Source of the DNA: Heliocidaris erythrogramma
Lineage: Eukaryota > Echinodermata > Echinoidea > Camarodonta > Echinometridae
Length of the DNA stretch: 64,000 nt
Reading direction: 5' to 3'
Assembly (NCBI GenBank): GCA_025617745.1
Contig: CM046855.1
Location: forward strand, 44,569,313-44,633,312
In this document: one piece after another, positions 1 to 11,696 of the stretch
Numbering within the stretch: position 1 is the stretch's first letter
Layout: every line of letters begins with the position of its first letter
The notes under the pieces: generated by a model
Told to the model about the DNA's origin: nothing
The model's database searches: none
What the model saw: the letters and a program-made list of their open reading frames with translations, nothing else
Translations under genes and position numbers: made by a program

Positions 1-229
1 TCAGCGGTCGGAAGACTTATGAAATCAGAGAGTTCAAAACGGACTAAATCAGTTCAATTTTCGCTAACGTCTAAAAAATATAAAATAGGGGAAAATGTTC
101 AATAATAACTCCTCTGTTATGATTGGTACGCTGGTACAAGAGTATATATATATGAACAATGAACAATGATTGCGTAGCTTAAATCAAAGTTCCCCAGAGC
201 TGTCCTCCCTTTTTGAAAGCCTGAAAAAA

Positions 230-301
230 CGTCTCCGCCGAGAATCGAACCCGGGTCGTTGGCTTAGAACGTTAATGCCTTAACCACTAGACCACGGAGA
301 C
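230..301 (-). tRNA. tRNA-Arg (anticodon TCT), copy 1, probably degenerate
   Basis: On the minus strand this folds as a tRNA: 7-bp acceptor stem GTCTCCG/CGGAGAC, D arm with AGTGGTTA loop, anticodon loop GTTCTAA (anticodon TCT), T loop TTCGATT. The anticodon stem TTAAC/GCCAA has two A-C mismatches, while the T stem pairs. A run of A on the plus strand at 224-229 gives an oligo-T terminator. The stem damage suggests a decaying copy; a tRNA-derived repeat is the alternative. Confidence 0.7.
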
Positions 302-632
302 GGGTTAGTAGTTTCGGCGACACCAGATTCAATTGACCGACAGATTTGACAAATCTTCAACCTTATTAATTAATTCCTTTGTCGGGGCAGGTGAGTTTTG
401 AACAATGACAAGCCGCATGCCTCAGCTGGATCCAAGCGAATGCTTTGAGATACATGTATACATTAGAATAATTATTAACAATTGTAAGGAAATAACATAT
501 ACAACAGCTTTGGCAACTCTCGTGGAAATAAATACAATGCGAAAGGAAATGAGAGAATAATGATTGCGTAGCTCAAATCAAAGTTCCCCAGAGCTATCCT
601 CCCTTTATGAAATTTTTGCAAAGGCTGAAAAA

Positions 633-704
633 TGTCTCCGCCGGGAATCGAACCCGCGTCGTTGGCTTAGAACGCCAATGCCTTAACCACTAGACCACGG
701 AGAC
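633..704 (-). tRNA. tRNA-Arg (anticodon TCT), copy 2
   Basis: This copy has a fully paired acceptor stem (GTCTCCG/CGGAGAC), D stem GTCT/AGGC and anticodon stem TTGGC/GCCAA, with loop GTTCTAA (anticodon TCT). The T stem has one G-G clash at its base. A-boxes and B-boxes (GGTTCGATTCC) are intact and an oligo-T terminator follows. It is the better candidate of the pair to be expressed. Confidence 0.8.
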
Positions 705-937
705 GGGTTAGTAGTTTCGACGACACCAGATTCAATTGACCGACAGATTTGACAAATCTTCAACCTTATTAATTAATTCCTTTGTCAGGAGCAGGTGAGT
801 TTTGAACAATGACAAGCCGCATGCCTCAGCTGGATCCAAGCGAATGCTATGAGATACATGTATACATTAGAATAATTATTAACAATTGTAAGGAAATAAC
901 ATATACAACATATATATATATATATATATGGATATTT

Positions 938-1086
938 GACTAACGGGTACATTAAGTCGACACCTAACAATGCAGTTTATTCCGTCATAATAGCGACCCC
1001 TACATTAGGTCGACAGTTGGTACATTAGGTCGACAGTTGAACAAAGAAAAAGAACAAAAACTGTCCTCCTAATGTACCCATTAGTC
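938..1086. mobile_element. Small MITE between two (TA)n tracts
   Basis: Inverted ends GACTAACGGGTACATTA (938-954) and TAATGTACCCATTAGTC (1070-1086) bound 149 bp without coding capacity. The inside carries three copies of a TACATTARGTCGACA motif. AT microsatellites abut both sides (909-929 and about 1089-1117), which hides any target duplication. The superfamily is not recognised. Confidence 0.6.
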
Positions 1087-1118
<32 letters not shown>

Positions 1119-1120
<2 letters not shown>

Positions 1121-2590
1121 TTATTTATATATTCGGGATTATTCTTTTTTATAACCACCAACTCCGATCCGCCTTTGGAAAAGCAAGTAATCGAAGATGG
1201 ATATATTTTGTTAGATGCCTTTTGCTGAGTTATATGACTTTCCCAAAACGGGGGGGGGGGGGCAATGTTATTACAACATGGACACCATGCCCATACAGGA
1301 ATTTACAAAATGGGCCCTGAAAAGTAATCAACTTTCGAACTCAGAATACCCGAAACAAGTATTGTGTAATGTGTTCACCACCCTAAACATGAAGGGGGAT
1401 AATGTCAGGCTGTGAAAAGTATAACCCCCCCCCCCCCCTGATTTTAGCATTTTTATACCCATTTCACTGTATTATTATATCATCATGATGGGCACGTTCA
1501 TCGCCGGGTATTGAAAAGAAAAAAAAAACCTTTTAATGTGTTTTTGTGTACAGGCATGGTGCGCACCTTGTCATGGCATTGCCCCCCCCCCCCCCGGAAA
1601 TGGATGTGTAGCGACAATTTGTAGAACACTATTCAACGTGTAAAATGCCCGAATTGGAGCTCCATTGACAAAATCGGGGATTAGCTGAACTGCTTCGTTC
1701 GTATTTTCTTTGTTCTCATCTGCAATGAAAAGACAGGAAATCTATTCATGCTTTTGAAACCGTTAGAACCTAAGCTGCGCTCAGTTTATCGTTCGTAATT
1801 TATGTCGCTTGACTGAATATATTGAGTTCAATAAAATGTGAATAATGTTACTTTTTTTTATACAGAAAAACAATTCAGCAGACGAAGCAATAATGAAAGT
1901 TTGTGTGATGCTGATGATGAGAAATTGTGAACTCCATAATAAACCTATGAATGTAAGAGAAAAAAAGTAGAAGAAATGCCCTCAAAAGATTTTCATCTAT
2001 ACTTCATTATGCATTTGATTTTTTTTTGGCCTCATGACTCCTTCCCGCGATAAAAAAACAGCTGCATGATTCCATTGCACGCGCGATCACTTCAGGAGTT
2101 CAAAGTTGAAAGTGTAATTACGAATACAGTAGGCCTCGACCTACTACTACTTTCATTTGCTCAAACTTTACTCTGTCAGCTCCAACCCGTCAAAAAAAAA
2201 TCCGATCAATGATAAAATAAACTTTCGTGGAAAATATATTAAAAAATGAAAAAAAGTTTCTATATGAAAATCAATCCGGTGGCAAAGCTGGAGAAAAAGA
2301 ACCCGGCCCGCGAGGCGAAGTGGTCGATCGATCTAATTTGCATAAACTATGCAAATAAGGCAGAGATCGAGGGTACACGTAATTCATATGGAAATGATAG
2401 AGCGTGCGTGCACAACTAGCCTATTTTGATTGGGCGGTTCTCGGCAGTGAGCCTGAGCGTTGCTATGTGCGCTTTTCGATTCGAGTTCAAGAGGTTTTGA
2501 AACTGTTTTTCTACCCCAAATCGTTATCATTTCAAAGTAAAACAAAGCAAACCACTATGTCAAATGTACAATCATTCGAATCAGTAAGGA
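1119..2590. other. No gene seen; G and C homopolymer runs
   Basis: Only short unsupported open frames occur. It contains a G run at 1250-1262 and C runs at 1425-1438 and 1582-1595. A slightly GC-richer stretch lies at about 2290-2340. Confidence 0.6.
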
Positions 2591-3182
2591 TTTATGTTTA
2601 TTCATGTAGTAATGAGTAAAATAAATGGTGTAAAAGTGGGCTGGTCTCTTCGATTTTCTCAGGCCGCATATCTCAAACTTGCTAAAACGTCGTAGCTTTC
2701 GCGCTTTTAATACTGGGAAAGGAACTTTTTTTAAGCTTCCTCTTCTCCCTTTTCGTACATTTCTTTGTTTTCCCTGTTTTCTGTACTCTTGTGTACAAAA
2801 AAAAGGCGCGGCTGGGGCACGTGCCACAGCCACGCCTTTTTTTTGTACACAACTGTTTAGCCATATCGCGGAAAAATTTGTTCCATTGCCCATGCTGAAA
2901 TATTGAAGACAGAAATACATAAAGAGAGAGAAGAGGATAGATTAAGGGGAAACAAAAGAACTATACAATGTTTTAGGAAAGAGAAGAGTACAGAAAACAG
3001 GGAAAACAAAGAAATGTACGAAAAGGGAGAAGAGGAAGCTTAAAAAAGTTCCTTTCCCAGTATTAAAAGCGCGAAAGCTACGACGTTTTAGCAAGTTTGA
3101 GATATGCGGCCTGAGAAAATCGAAGAGACCAGCCCACTTTTACACCATTTATTTTACTCATTACTACATGAATAAACATAAA
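2591..3182. mobile_element. 0.6-kb foldback element (200-bp inverted arms)
   Basis: The left arm 2591-2790 is the near-perfect reverse complement of 2984-3182. No transposase is encoded. A separate 60-bp palindrome abuts the inner edge of the left arm. It could be a foldback transposon, a long-TIR MITE or an inverted duplication. The frames open across it in several registers are artefacts of the symmetry. Confidence 0.8.
2791..2850. repeat. 60-bp palindrome nested inside the foldback
   Basis: The halves 2791-2820 and 2821-2850 are reverse complements at 28 of 30 positions. The outer ends are GTGTACAAAAAAAAGG and its complement; the centre is GCACGTGC. It may be a tiny MITE inserted in the larger element, or its hairpin tip. 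Confidence 0.85.
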
Positions 3183-4005
3183 CATAAAGTGTCATGAGCA
3201 GTATAAAACTTTAATACACAATGAAACGAACGCGCTGTACATGGCCAACGATTACATTAATATTTTACAAAAATATATCAGCATCAAGGCAGAATAGTAA
3301 ATATTTGGTCATAAATTTAGATAAGTAATTAATCAAATTAGATTTTCTAGTACCTATTTCTTCATAGCTTATTTAGTTTTGTGTAATCCGAGGGAATACC
3401 ACCAAACGAAAAATACATTCACCCTCTTTTTGTTTGTAATATTTTATGGTAAAAAGAAAGAAGAAACATAAAATAGTTAAGAAGAAGAAAGAACTCATGG
3501 CTGTTGTATTAGTGATTTCATTTAATTTGAAATAACTCTTTTAAAGCAGGGAATTACTCGACATACTATATAATTATATTATTTTCTATTCATGAGTGTT
3601 GCACTGCCTCCTTTTGAACAATTAAGATGTCGGCATCTTTTAATAGCATAACTATAACCATAAACACTAGTACTAGACATTTAACAGAAGTAAAATAATA
3701 AATATACCAGTTGACATGTATCCAATAAAGTCGTCGCTGTTCGCCGTATTTTTCATGTATTAATTTGGCTTCTAGCATATGCATAAACCAAACACTAGAG
3801 GGGGGTATTCAACAACCTCGATCTCAAAAACTATCCAACAACGTCAGTGCGGGCTATTTACGGCGATTCACCTGCTAAACGAGATAAATAGAACTTCCGC
3901 CGCATCGCTCAGAACAAAGCCGGGCCGCAGGCGCGCCGAATCAATCGGCGCCGCCGAGGGCCCGCCGATGTAAAAACTTTCCGTAAGAAGCCTAAGGAAA
4001 CTTTC
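3183..4005. other. No gene seen; small GC-rich patch
   Basis: This is AT-rich sequence apart from a GC-rich patch at about 3888-3972 that contains GGGCCG and GGGCCC blocks. No convincing exon is visible. Confidence 0.5.
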
Positions 4006-4009
4006 AGTC

Positions 4010-4180
4010 TTTCACAGAAGAGGATGCCCTGGGAATTTCAAATAGAGGGAGTTGATATTTGGTTCCAACTCTTGGATTTCTTCAACACCTCTTTCCAGCT
4101 CACAAGCATATGTTGGGCTGAAAGAATGAGTTGGAAATACATTTTGGGTATTTGAATAAAATGGACATAATACTGCATCT
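4010..4180. repeat. Diverged local duplicate, copy 1
   Basis: This shares AGTTGATATTTGGTTCCA and many later blocks with 5108-5300 in the same orientation. Both copies are followed within a few hundred bases by a pyrimidine microsatellite, so they are probably two copies of one ancient unit. Confidence 0.65.
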
Positions 4181-4230
4181 AGAAATGTAAAGCAACAACA
4201 TTAGATCAATTAGAGTCTTGTTAAAATTAC

Positions 4231-4300
4231 CTTCTCTCTCTCTTTCTCTCTCTCTCCCTCTCTCTCCGTCTCTCCCTCTCTCCCTCTCTCTCTCCCTCTC
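4231..4300. repeat. (CT)n microsatellite
   Basis: About 70 bp of CTCT with CCCT interruptions. Open frames across its purine strand are low-complexity artefacts. Confidence 0.95.
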
Positions 4301-4370
4301 AACTGTGTGTGCGCCTGCGATACAACGAGCCAAGATATCTGAGCGCAGTGGTACTTATGTTTTCTTTATA

Positions 4371-4742
4371 CTGTAAACGCTGTTATTTTCGCGTGATTAA
4401 ATTTTCGCGCTGAGCTACCCCAAAACATATTCGCGGGTTCTTGAATTCGCGCTGCACAATTACTCACTCTCAAAAATGCGACTCGATTTATTGTTTCACA
4501 CACACACGGTCCATTCAAATGCATGCTAAAGGCTACAGACGCAACTACACACACGCACTCTAAAATGAATTGGATTCAAACATGTATTATTCAGATGAAG
4601 CGCGCAATGCAGCGTCCATTCAAAAAAAGCATAAGAAATCGTGCTAATATTTTCGCGTGTTCTAGAATTCGCGCCCGCCGAAAATAGCGCGAAATCCGCG
4701 GAAATTAATGTAACGCGAATATTTCTGCAATTACAGTTATGT
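4371..4742. mobile_element. MITE rich in TTCGCG motifs
   Basis: The ends form a diverged inverted repeat (ACTGTAAACGC near 4371, GCAATTACAGT near 4735). The arms carry repeated TTTTCGCG and ATTCGCG blocks in mirrored order. No open frame of note. Similar TTCGCGAAC blocks occur near 32870-32930. Confidence 0.55.
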
Positions 4743-5107
4743 AATCTATTTGCCCAATCGGTTTTTGCAGTATTGTGCTTACTCGATAGTCGAAACCACA
4801 GCTGTATATATTCTATGATTAATTTTTATTAGTAATTTGGTTAATATTTTAACTAGTAATGCTGCTTCAAAGTGACTTGCTAGAGAAAGTCTTCTTTTTA
4901 TATTTCTGTGTGGTTTATAACTGATCCTTGTATTGAAAACAATATTTTTATGACATTCTAAAGATTGCACTCCGAATCAGGTCCTGCAATCCGATATCAG
5001 ATGAAATGCACAACAACATAAATGTATTAGAATTTAAGCTAAGATTTCTTTTTATTCAGTAGTCTTTTATTGTAATTCTTTGGCAAGGGTTGGCTGATCA
5101 GTGTCTG

Positions 5108-5300
5108 CTGTGAAGGAAAGTTTTTTTCAGTCTCCCACTGAAAACAGTGCTCCAGAGTTTCACAAAGAGTTGATATTTGGTTCCAGCTGTTGGATTTCTT
5201 TCAACGCCTGTTCCCAGCTCTTACCAAATGACAAGGGCATATGTTTGACTGAAAGAATAAGTTTAGTTGAAGATACTATTAGAGCCATTTTGGATTGGTG
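5108..5300. repeat. Diverged local duplicate, copy 2
   Basis: Same-strand partner of 4010-4180, alignable over about 170-190 bp with many substitutions. It is followed by the pyrimidine microsatellite at 5366. Confidence 0.65.
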
Positions 5301-5365
5301 GATGAAATGACCATGATGATGCTCCATTGGGAATATATGCCAAGAACCTTAAGAGGAGCCCTTTC

Positions 5366-5465
5366 TCTTTGTTTCCTTTTCCCTCTGTTTCTTTCTCCCT
5401 TTCTCTCGCTCGCTCTCTCTATCTCTCTCTCTATCTATCTCTCTCTCTCTCTATCTCTATCTATA

Positions 5466-5498
<33 letters not shown>

Positions 5499-5520
5499 TT
5501 CTCTCCCTCTCTCTCCTTCC
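5366..5520. repeat. (CT)n/(CTAT)n pyrimidine microsatellite
   Basis: About 150 bp of CTCT, TCTA and TATC units. The Ser/Leu-rich frames here are not genes. Confidence 0.95.
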
Positions 5521-6419
5521 CAAATGTTTTATATCCTATAGGCCTAATACACCTATGAAATATGAATTACATATCTAGTATTTCTAAAGGTATATTGTAA
5601 CTTTTTAAATTCTTCCATTATTGTTGTAGCTCTAAATATATATTGGTAGTTAATGAAATATTTATTCATCCTCATACAGAAACCTGTCTGTCCAATATAA
5701 TGTTTTTTCATCTGCAATAAATCTTTGCCCAGTTTGCTCAAGAAAAAAACCCTTTGAAAGTTAATATTTTACTCTTGAAAGTTCATTTTTGACAGTTGCT
5801 CAAAAATGGAACCTTTGGTAGCGTGGTTACAAGCCTTGATATCACAGGGAACTAAACTTATACATATTCCCTCAATGGTACCATAAACATTAAATCTCCT
5901 TAAATCTTAAATCCAAGGAATGCCCTAAAGACCAGGTGAAGGCATCTCTGGACAATATCCTCAAGGAAATTAAGCCATTGGGTACCAGGTATTGGCCTGC
6001 TATCTCAGTACAGACCTTCAGAAGCATTGGGGCGGTGTACTGAAATACGAGCTTTAATCACAAAGGATTTGATTCATAATGATCGGCAAAGTCAATCAAT
6101 CACCAAGGGTATGAATAATTTTGAACACCACTAAATTTGGATAACTCACTTTTTCTATTGTTATGCAAATGAGGTTAAACCAGAAACAGCATTCATAATT
6201 ATGTAGATGATAACTAAATGTATTCAAGTGATGTGCAAGTAAATCCAGTTCATTTTTTGAGAAAAAATGCAAAATTCCAAGGGGTATGAATAATTTTGAG
6301 GACAACTGTAGGTGAAGTTTGAACGAAATGGGAAAAAACATTGAGAAAGATGTAAGAGTTTGAGATTTGCAATCACTACACAAATGTGAATTTCAAAGCT
6401 GGCGTATTGGTAATGTCCC
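5521..6419. other. No host gene; possible Tc1-like fragment at 6100-6312
   Basis: The motif GGTATGAATAATTTTGA occurs twice in direct orientation (about 6108 and 6281). The second continues to GACAACTGTA, which resembles the end of a Tc1/mariner element on the minus strand. No transposase frame is visible. Confidence 0.35.
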
Positions 6420-8355
6420 TCGAATGTAATGTTGGACACATTTGCTCCTGCATTATTTCTCTAAATGTTATTGTATGCTCAGCAGGATCTTTTCTCTATT
6501 TGAGGACATATCACAGCATGCTATCCAGAAAATCTCTCACCTTAAAGTTGATTAGAATAACGAAACAAAAAAATTGAATAAGATATATTCATGATAAAAA
6601 CTCACCTTCTTTTTTTTCAAAGATAAACCTGCTGACACAAAGGATGCTGGTGATCTGAGCACAGTCATATATGTCTTTCACTTTTTATGTCTTTCATTCA
6701 TTTTTGCTATTCATGTTAACTTTTAAAATTTAATGAACTTTTAATCAACACCTTATGATGGATTACTTCCTCTGTTGACTTTTCAAGCAGCAATAAGTAA
6801 TTATTGACTTTGAAAATAGAGGTTTGAGATGCTGATTAAATAGGGAAATTTCATCTCTTCTTTTTGGTGCTTTATTTCATGTTCTATTTTGAATTATGGT
6901 AAACTAATTTTATTTATGGTTCACTCAGAAAGATGTTTCATCCATCATGGAATACAATCAAAATGTCAAGCACTTGTTTACATTACATCACACACCTCTC
7001 CAAAATGTTTAGATTGCAGACATTCTTTACCAAAAAATCATGAGTTCATTCCACTCATTCATTTTTTTGTGGTGTTATGTTCAGAATATAGCATAGGCTC
7101 CAAAGCTCTAACCTGCTTCCACTTGATGTGGGGATCTTTCTCAATTCTTAAATCCTTCTTGTGATCTTAAAGGGGAAGTCCACCCTAATATCAAGTTGGT
7201 TTTAAAAGGAGGGGAAAAATGAAAGAACCAAATCAATGAAAGCTTAAGCAAATTCCGTTAAGAAATAAGAAAGTTAGAAAGTTTTGAAGTTGTAATAGAT
7301 CCCACACAAATTGGCAACTCTTTGACGGATCGTGCAAGGTCCTCTCCTGTTTGCCATGTACTACATAAAATCATATATTTTCCATATTCTCTATAGAAAA
7401 TATTTGATCATGCATGCACCGTTGATATAACATTGCACATATGTCATTTTCTATACTGAGCAAATGGGAGAGGTGCTCGCAAGATACGCCACAGAGTTGC
7501 CAATTTGTGTTTGACTAATTTCAACTTCAAAAATTCATAACTGTCTGTTTTCTTATTGGATTTTGCTCAAACTCTCACTAATCTGTTTCTATAATTTTCT
7601 GCTTTTACTGAAATAAATGAAATTCTGGGGTGGACTTCCCCTGTAATAAACTACTACTGAACTGAGTCTGAGTCTAGACTAATCTCACTCTATTTCTATC
7701 TTTTCTTGATTTAGTTTAAAATGTACCAATCAACAAAAAATATTTTGTGTTGTATGTTAGCGGACCTATATCGATATACTGTATTCAAAATATGAGTTTC
7801 AAATGTTGATTCTGTAAACAGATACTGCAAGTTGAAAAAGAGAAAATACACTCCCAATAAACAATACAGCGACTTGTCAGGAGGTTCGTCGATGCACCCG
7901 TATGTGCTCTCATTGAATATTAAAGGGCTCCTTTTTCACACTCCTTAACCCATAGAAGGCAAGGTAAAGTGTTTTGAGGTTGATTTTATGCATTCTAGCT
8001 GTAGACGAATTATTTTTTTTAGGTGATCTGTACACTTTTAATGCCTACATGTACCCCACATTCTGTACTACTCGATCTAATTGCCAACACCAGAAATCCA
8101 CTCCACATGAAATCGGGCGAGAGATTAAAAGTTTCATGCTGTATTGATGTTACAAAGTTTAGGCAAGGGGCATCATAAAACAAAATAATTGATGAGTTCG
8201 AACTTATTATTGACCATAATTGTTCTTCGATCACAAGAGACACTTCAACCACTGTTTGCAATAATACATGTGACTTTTCTTGCTATTCATACAATAACGG
8301 TTGTCATCACATGGGAGATGGCCCTTTGCAATTATTTATATAATTATATTTCAAA
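6420..8355. repeat. Local segmental duplication, copy 1
   Basis: Blocks at about 6424-6680, 6925-7010 and 8025-8355 match 11697-12000, 12149-12240 and 12430-12745 in the same order and strand. Examples are AATGTAATGTTGGACACATT and GATGGCCCTTTGCAATTATT. This copy is longer because it holds the TTAA element at 7171-7642 and extra sequence. No coding potential is evident. Confidence 0.8.
7171..7642. mobile_element. TTAA-flanked long-TIR element, copy 1
   Basis: It begins AGGGGAAGTCCACCC after TTAA (7167-7170) and ends with the complement before GTAA, a likely mutated TTAA. The arms are imperfectly complementary well inward. TTAA target duplications are known for the Kolobok and piggyBac superfamilies. 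There is no transposase, so it is non-autonomous. A relative lies at 22391. Confidence 0.75.
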
Positions 8356-9400
8356 AAATAGTGTTTGATAATGGCTAGTGCTTTACGAGTTTACGTTCCG
8401 CAATCTCAGTATTTTATGCCTTGACTAAGCGAGATAAGACACTTCCAAGAACTACAAAGTGAGATCTACTTTTGTATAGTATTTCATAATTTATTTTTAA
8501 TGTAGTAACTGTTATAGTACATTGTACCTGGTCCTATTGACATGATTATTCTCTACAATATTAGAGTATTCACAACATGATTTGCATACTGGTACTGTTT
8601 TTAAGGAGATTATTTTCATTGAAAATTGTATTAAAGTGACAAAATGTTATGCTTTTACTTGAAATTAGGCATACACGTATCATGCTGCTTTCAGCATGAG
8701 ATATAATTTGTTTGAATATTCTGGAACATTTTGATATTTTCATCTGGATATATTTGTGCTTGAAGTACAGTTGAGTACTAATAATTATGCTATTTTTTGT
8801 AATTGGACGGTGTTAAATGCTTTCTCCCAATTTTCAAAGCCCACTTGCAATTTTGCACATTTATCATGTCTATTGCCTAACTAGCCTACATAATATACCA
8901 GTAGAAAAATAATATTTAATACATCTAATTTATCAGATAATACATGTATAAAGAAAACTTAATTAGCTTTTGACGTAATATGAAAAGCTTTAAGAAACCA
9001 TATAATACACATATTAGCAATGAATGTTTTATATAGCTACAAGTAAAAAAAAAAAGAAATTGTAAGATAATGTAATAGAAAATGTATTTTACATAAACCC
9101 ATGTGGAACTTTTTAAAGACTATTGCTATCTAGAGTTACACAGTCATATTGTAGGAATATATTTAGACCATTTTGTTACCACAAAGATAAAATCAAAAAT
9201 ATATGTTATATGTGGCTACAATTCTTTATCCCCCTTTTTTTGTTGCTTTGCTTTAATTTGCTTTGTCTTTGCACTCTTTGTCCTACCATACTGCAATCAG
9301 TTTTATCAGCTACGTGTACCAAACCAACAATTAAGTCATCTTACCATCCTCTATTAATAGAGTTCAGTCCAAATGAAATGCTTGAATCGTACATGTATTA
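8356..9400. other. No gene or named repeat seen
   Basis: AT-rich sequence with only short, unsupported open frames. Confidence 0.5.
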
Positions 9401-11399
9401 GGGTCAATCCACGTCAAATCAACCAATTGATGCTTGTCACCCGACCCCCTTCAATTTTCTTTAAACTCGCACCAAATGTTCCTTGGAGTGTCTGACGGAA
9501 AACCCCAAAATATTTTGCCCCAAGGTCAAGTGGTTGCTAAGATACAGCCTCGCATAGCAACCAATGCGCGTTCCAAGAAATGAGTTTATGAAAATTATGT
9601 TTTTTTAATTGACCATTGTAGTCAGAAATTTTATCCAGTACAGCTCATTATCTGTAAATTGGAAGAACTTTATGCTCTTTAAAAGAAAAATCAATTATGA
9701 CGCAAAGCTGACCTTTCGTTTCTGCGTATGAGGTCACCGAACATGGTGTCGAATTTCATTTTTAAAATTTGGGATGCATGTTTAGAGCCTCGTATCTCTA
9801 ATACTGTATGAGATCAGGAACTGGAATTTTGTACAGTTAAAGACTTTGACTTGGGCAATAATCCAACAAAAAATCAGCGGAATTGGGTGAGCCGTTTTTG
9901 TGAAGGGCGCCCTCAAATTTGCAAAAAATGAAAAATGTTCCAAGTTCAAGGTCACAGATGACCCTTCGTCCCATCTAGGAATACCATGAAATTTTCTGTA
10001 TTAATAGACATTTACCAATATTATTGGGGGTTACCAAAGAAATTTTGGCACCGAAAGGTTTAACGGCTAATTTTCACCACCAAAAGTGGTCGTAAACGAT
10101 GAAAATGGGATTCGGGGGGACGTTTCACATGACGACAGTTTCAAAATGGAGAGCCCAGCCCTGTCATATTTGCTGTAGTAATAGTCTGTAATACATATTT
10201 AAATAAAATATACCACAAGACTGCCTATTTGCATGATTTTGGCCTTGAATTATGATCCAAAATGTGTATGGTACCGAATGATGCACTGTGTACACCTATC
10301 CTATGTTTAATTATTAGTTTATGGCTATTTTTAGAAGCATTTCAAGGTCAAGTCATTATTGAGGTGATCAAAGAAACATACCAAATCTGAAAGAAAAGCA
10401 TAGATACTATATGATTTGAATATGGTACATTGTAATTTTTCATAGTTCTTGAAATATTGCTTAATTAAATGCCTTCTAAAATTCTCGTTCACACACAAAG
10501 ACACACGGGAAATGGCAAGACAACTGTTTTTATCACATTTTGGATCAAATTTCAAGGCCAAAATCATGCAAATAGGCAGTCTTGTGGTATATTTTATTAA
10601 AATATGTATTACAGACTATTACTACAGCAAATATGACAGGGCTGGGGCTCTCCATTTTGAAACTGTCATCATGTGAAACATCCCCCGAATCCCATTTTCA
10701 TCGTTTACGACCACTTTTGGTGGTGAAAATTAGCCGTTAAACCTTTCGGTACCAAAATTTCTTTGGTAACCCCCGATAATATTGGTAAATGTCTATTAAT
10801 ACAGAAAATTTCATGGTATTCCTAGATGGGACGAAGGGTCATCTGTGACCTTGAACTTGGAACATTTTTCATTTTTTCCAACTTTGAGGGCGCCCTTCAC
10901 AAAAACGGCTCACCCAATTCCGCTGATTTTTTGTTGGATTATTGCCTAAGTCAAAGTCTTTAACTGTACAAAATTCCAGTTCCTGATCTCATACAGTATT
11001 AGAGATATGAGGCTCTAAACATGCATCCAAAATTTCAAAAATGAAATTCGACACCATGTTCGGTGACCTCATACGCAGAAACGAAAGGTCAGTTTTGCAT
11101 CACAATTGATTTTTCTTTTAAAGAGCATAAAGTTCTTCCAATTTTATATACAGATAATGAGCTGTACTGGATAAAAATTCTGGCTTCAATGGTCAATTAA
11201 AAAAACATAATTTTCATAAACTCATTTCTTGGAACGCGCATTGGTTGCTATGCGAGGCTGTATCTTAGCAACCACTTGACCTTGGGGCAAAATATTTTGG
11301 GGTTTCCGTCAGACACTCCAAGGAACATTTCGTGCGAGTTGAAAGAAAATCGAAGGGGGTCGGGTGACAAGCATTGGTTGATTTGACGTGGATTGACCC
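9401..11399. mobile_element. 2.0-kb palindromic (foldback) element
   Basis: The left arm 9401-10266 and right arm 10534-11399 are each 866 bp and near-perfect reverse complements, separated by a 267-bp unique spacer. The outer tips are GGGTCAATCCACGTCAAATC and its complement. The flanks read TTA on the left and ATA on the right, so a TA target duplication is possible but unproven. There is no transposase frame. Transcripts would form a long double-stranded hairpin. Confidence 0.9.
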
Positions 11400-11696
11400 A
11401 TACACCAATCTTTATGTAGACATGACCAACCTATCACAATTGCTCTGAGACGTTTTCTTTCACAATGAAATCACATGACCAGAATTTTGCATGTTTGTTT
11501 TTAAAATCTCTTGGTTAACAATGGAATTTGATGTGAAATCGTGACTTCTTGTTTTTTTTCTAAATAATAAGTTCATCAGTATTTGAACAATTCAAAATTA
11601 TTAACTTTAAGAATGCAGGTAGTTTTATGTAGGCTTAATTTAAACTTTATAGCAAGTTGTGCAGCAGGACAGGAGAAAAGTCAGTGGAACAAATTG

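Larger units (their letters stand above)
168..908. repeat. Tandem duplication of a ~0.4-kb unit carrying a tRNA gene
   Basis: Two direct copies start at 168 and 562 (offset about 394-403 bp). Each holds a minus-strand tRNA followed by the same flank, ending at about 513 and 908. The copies differ by scattered substitutions and small indels, so the duplication is not brand new. The second copy ends in a (TA)n tract at 909-929. Confidence 0.9.
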
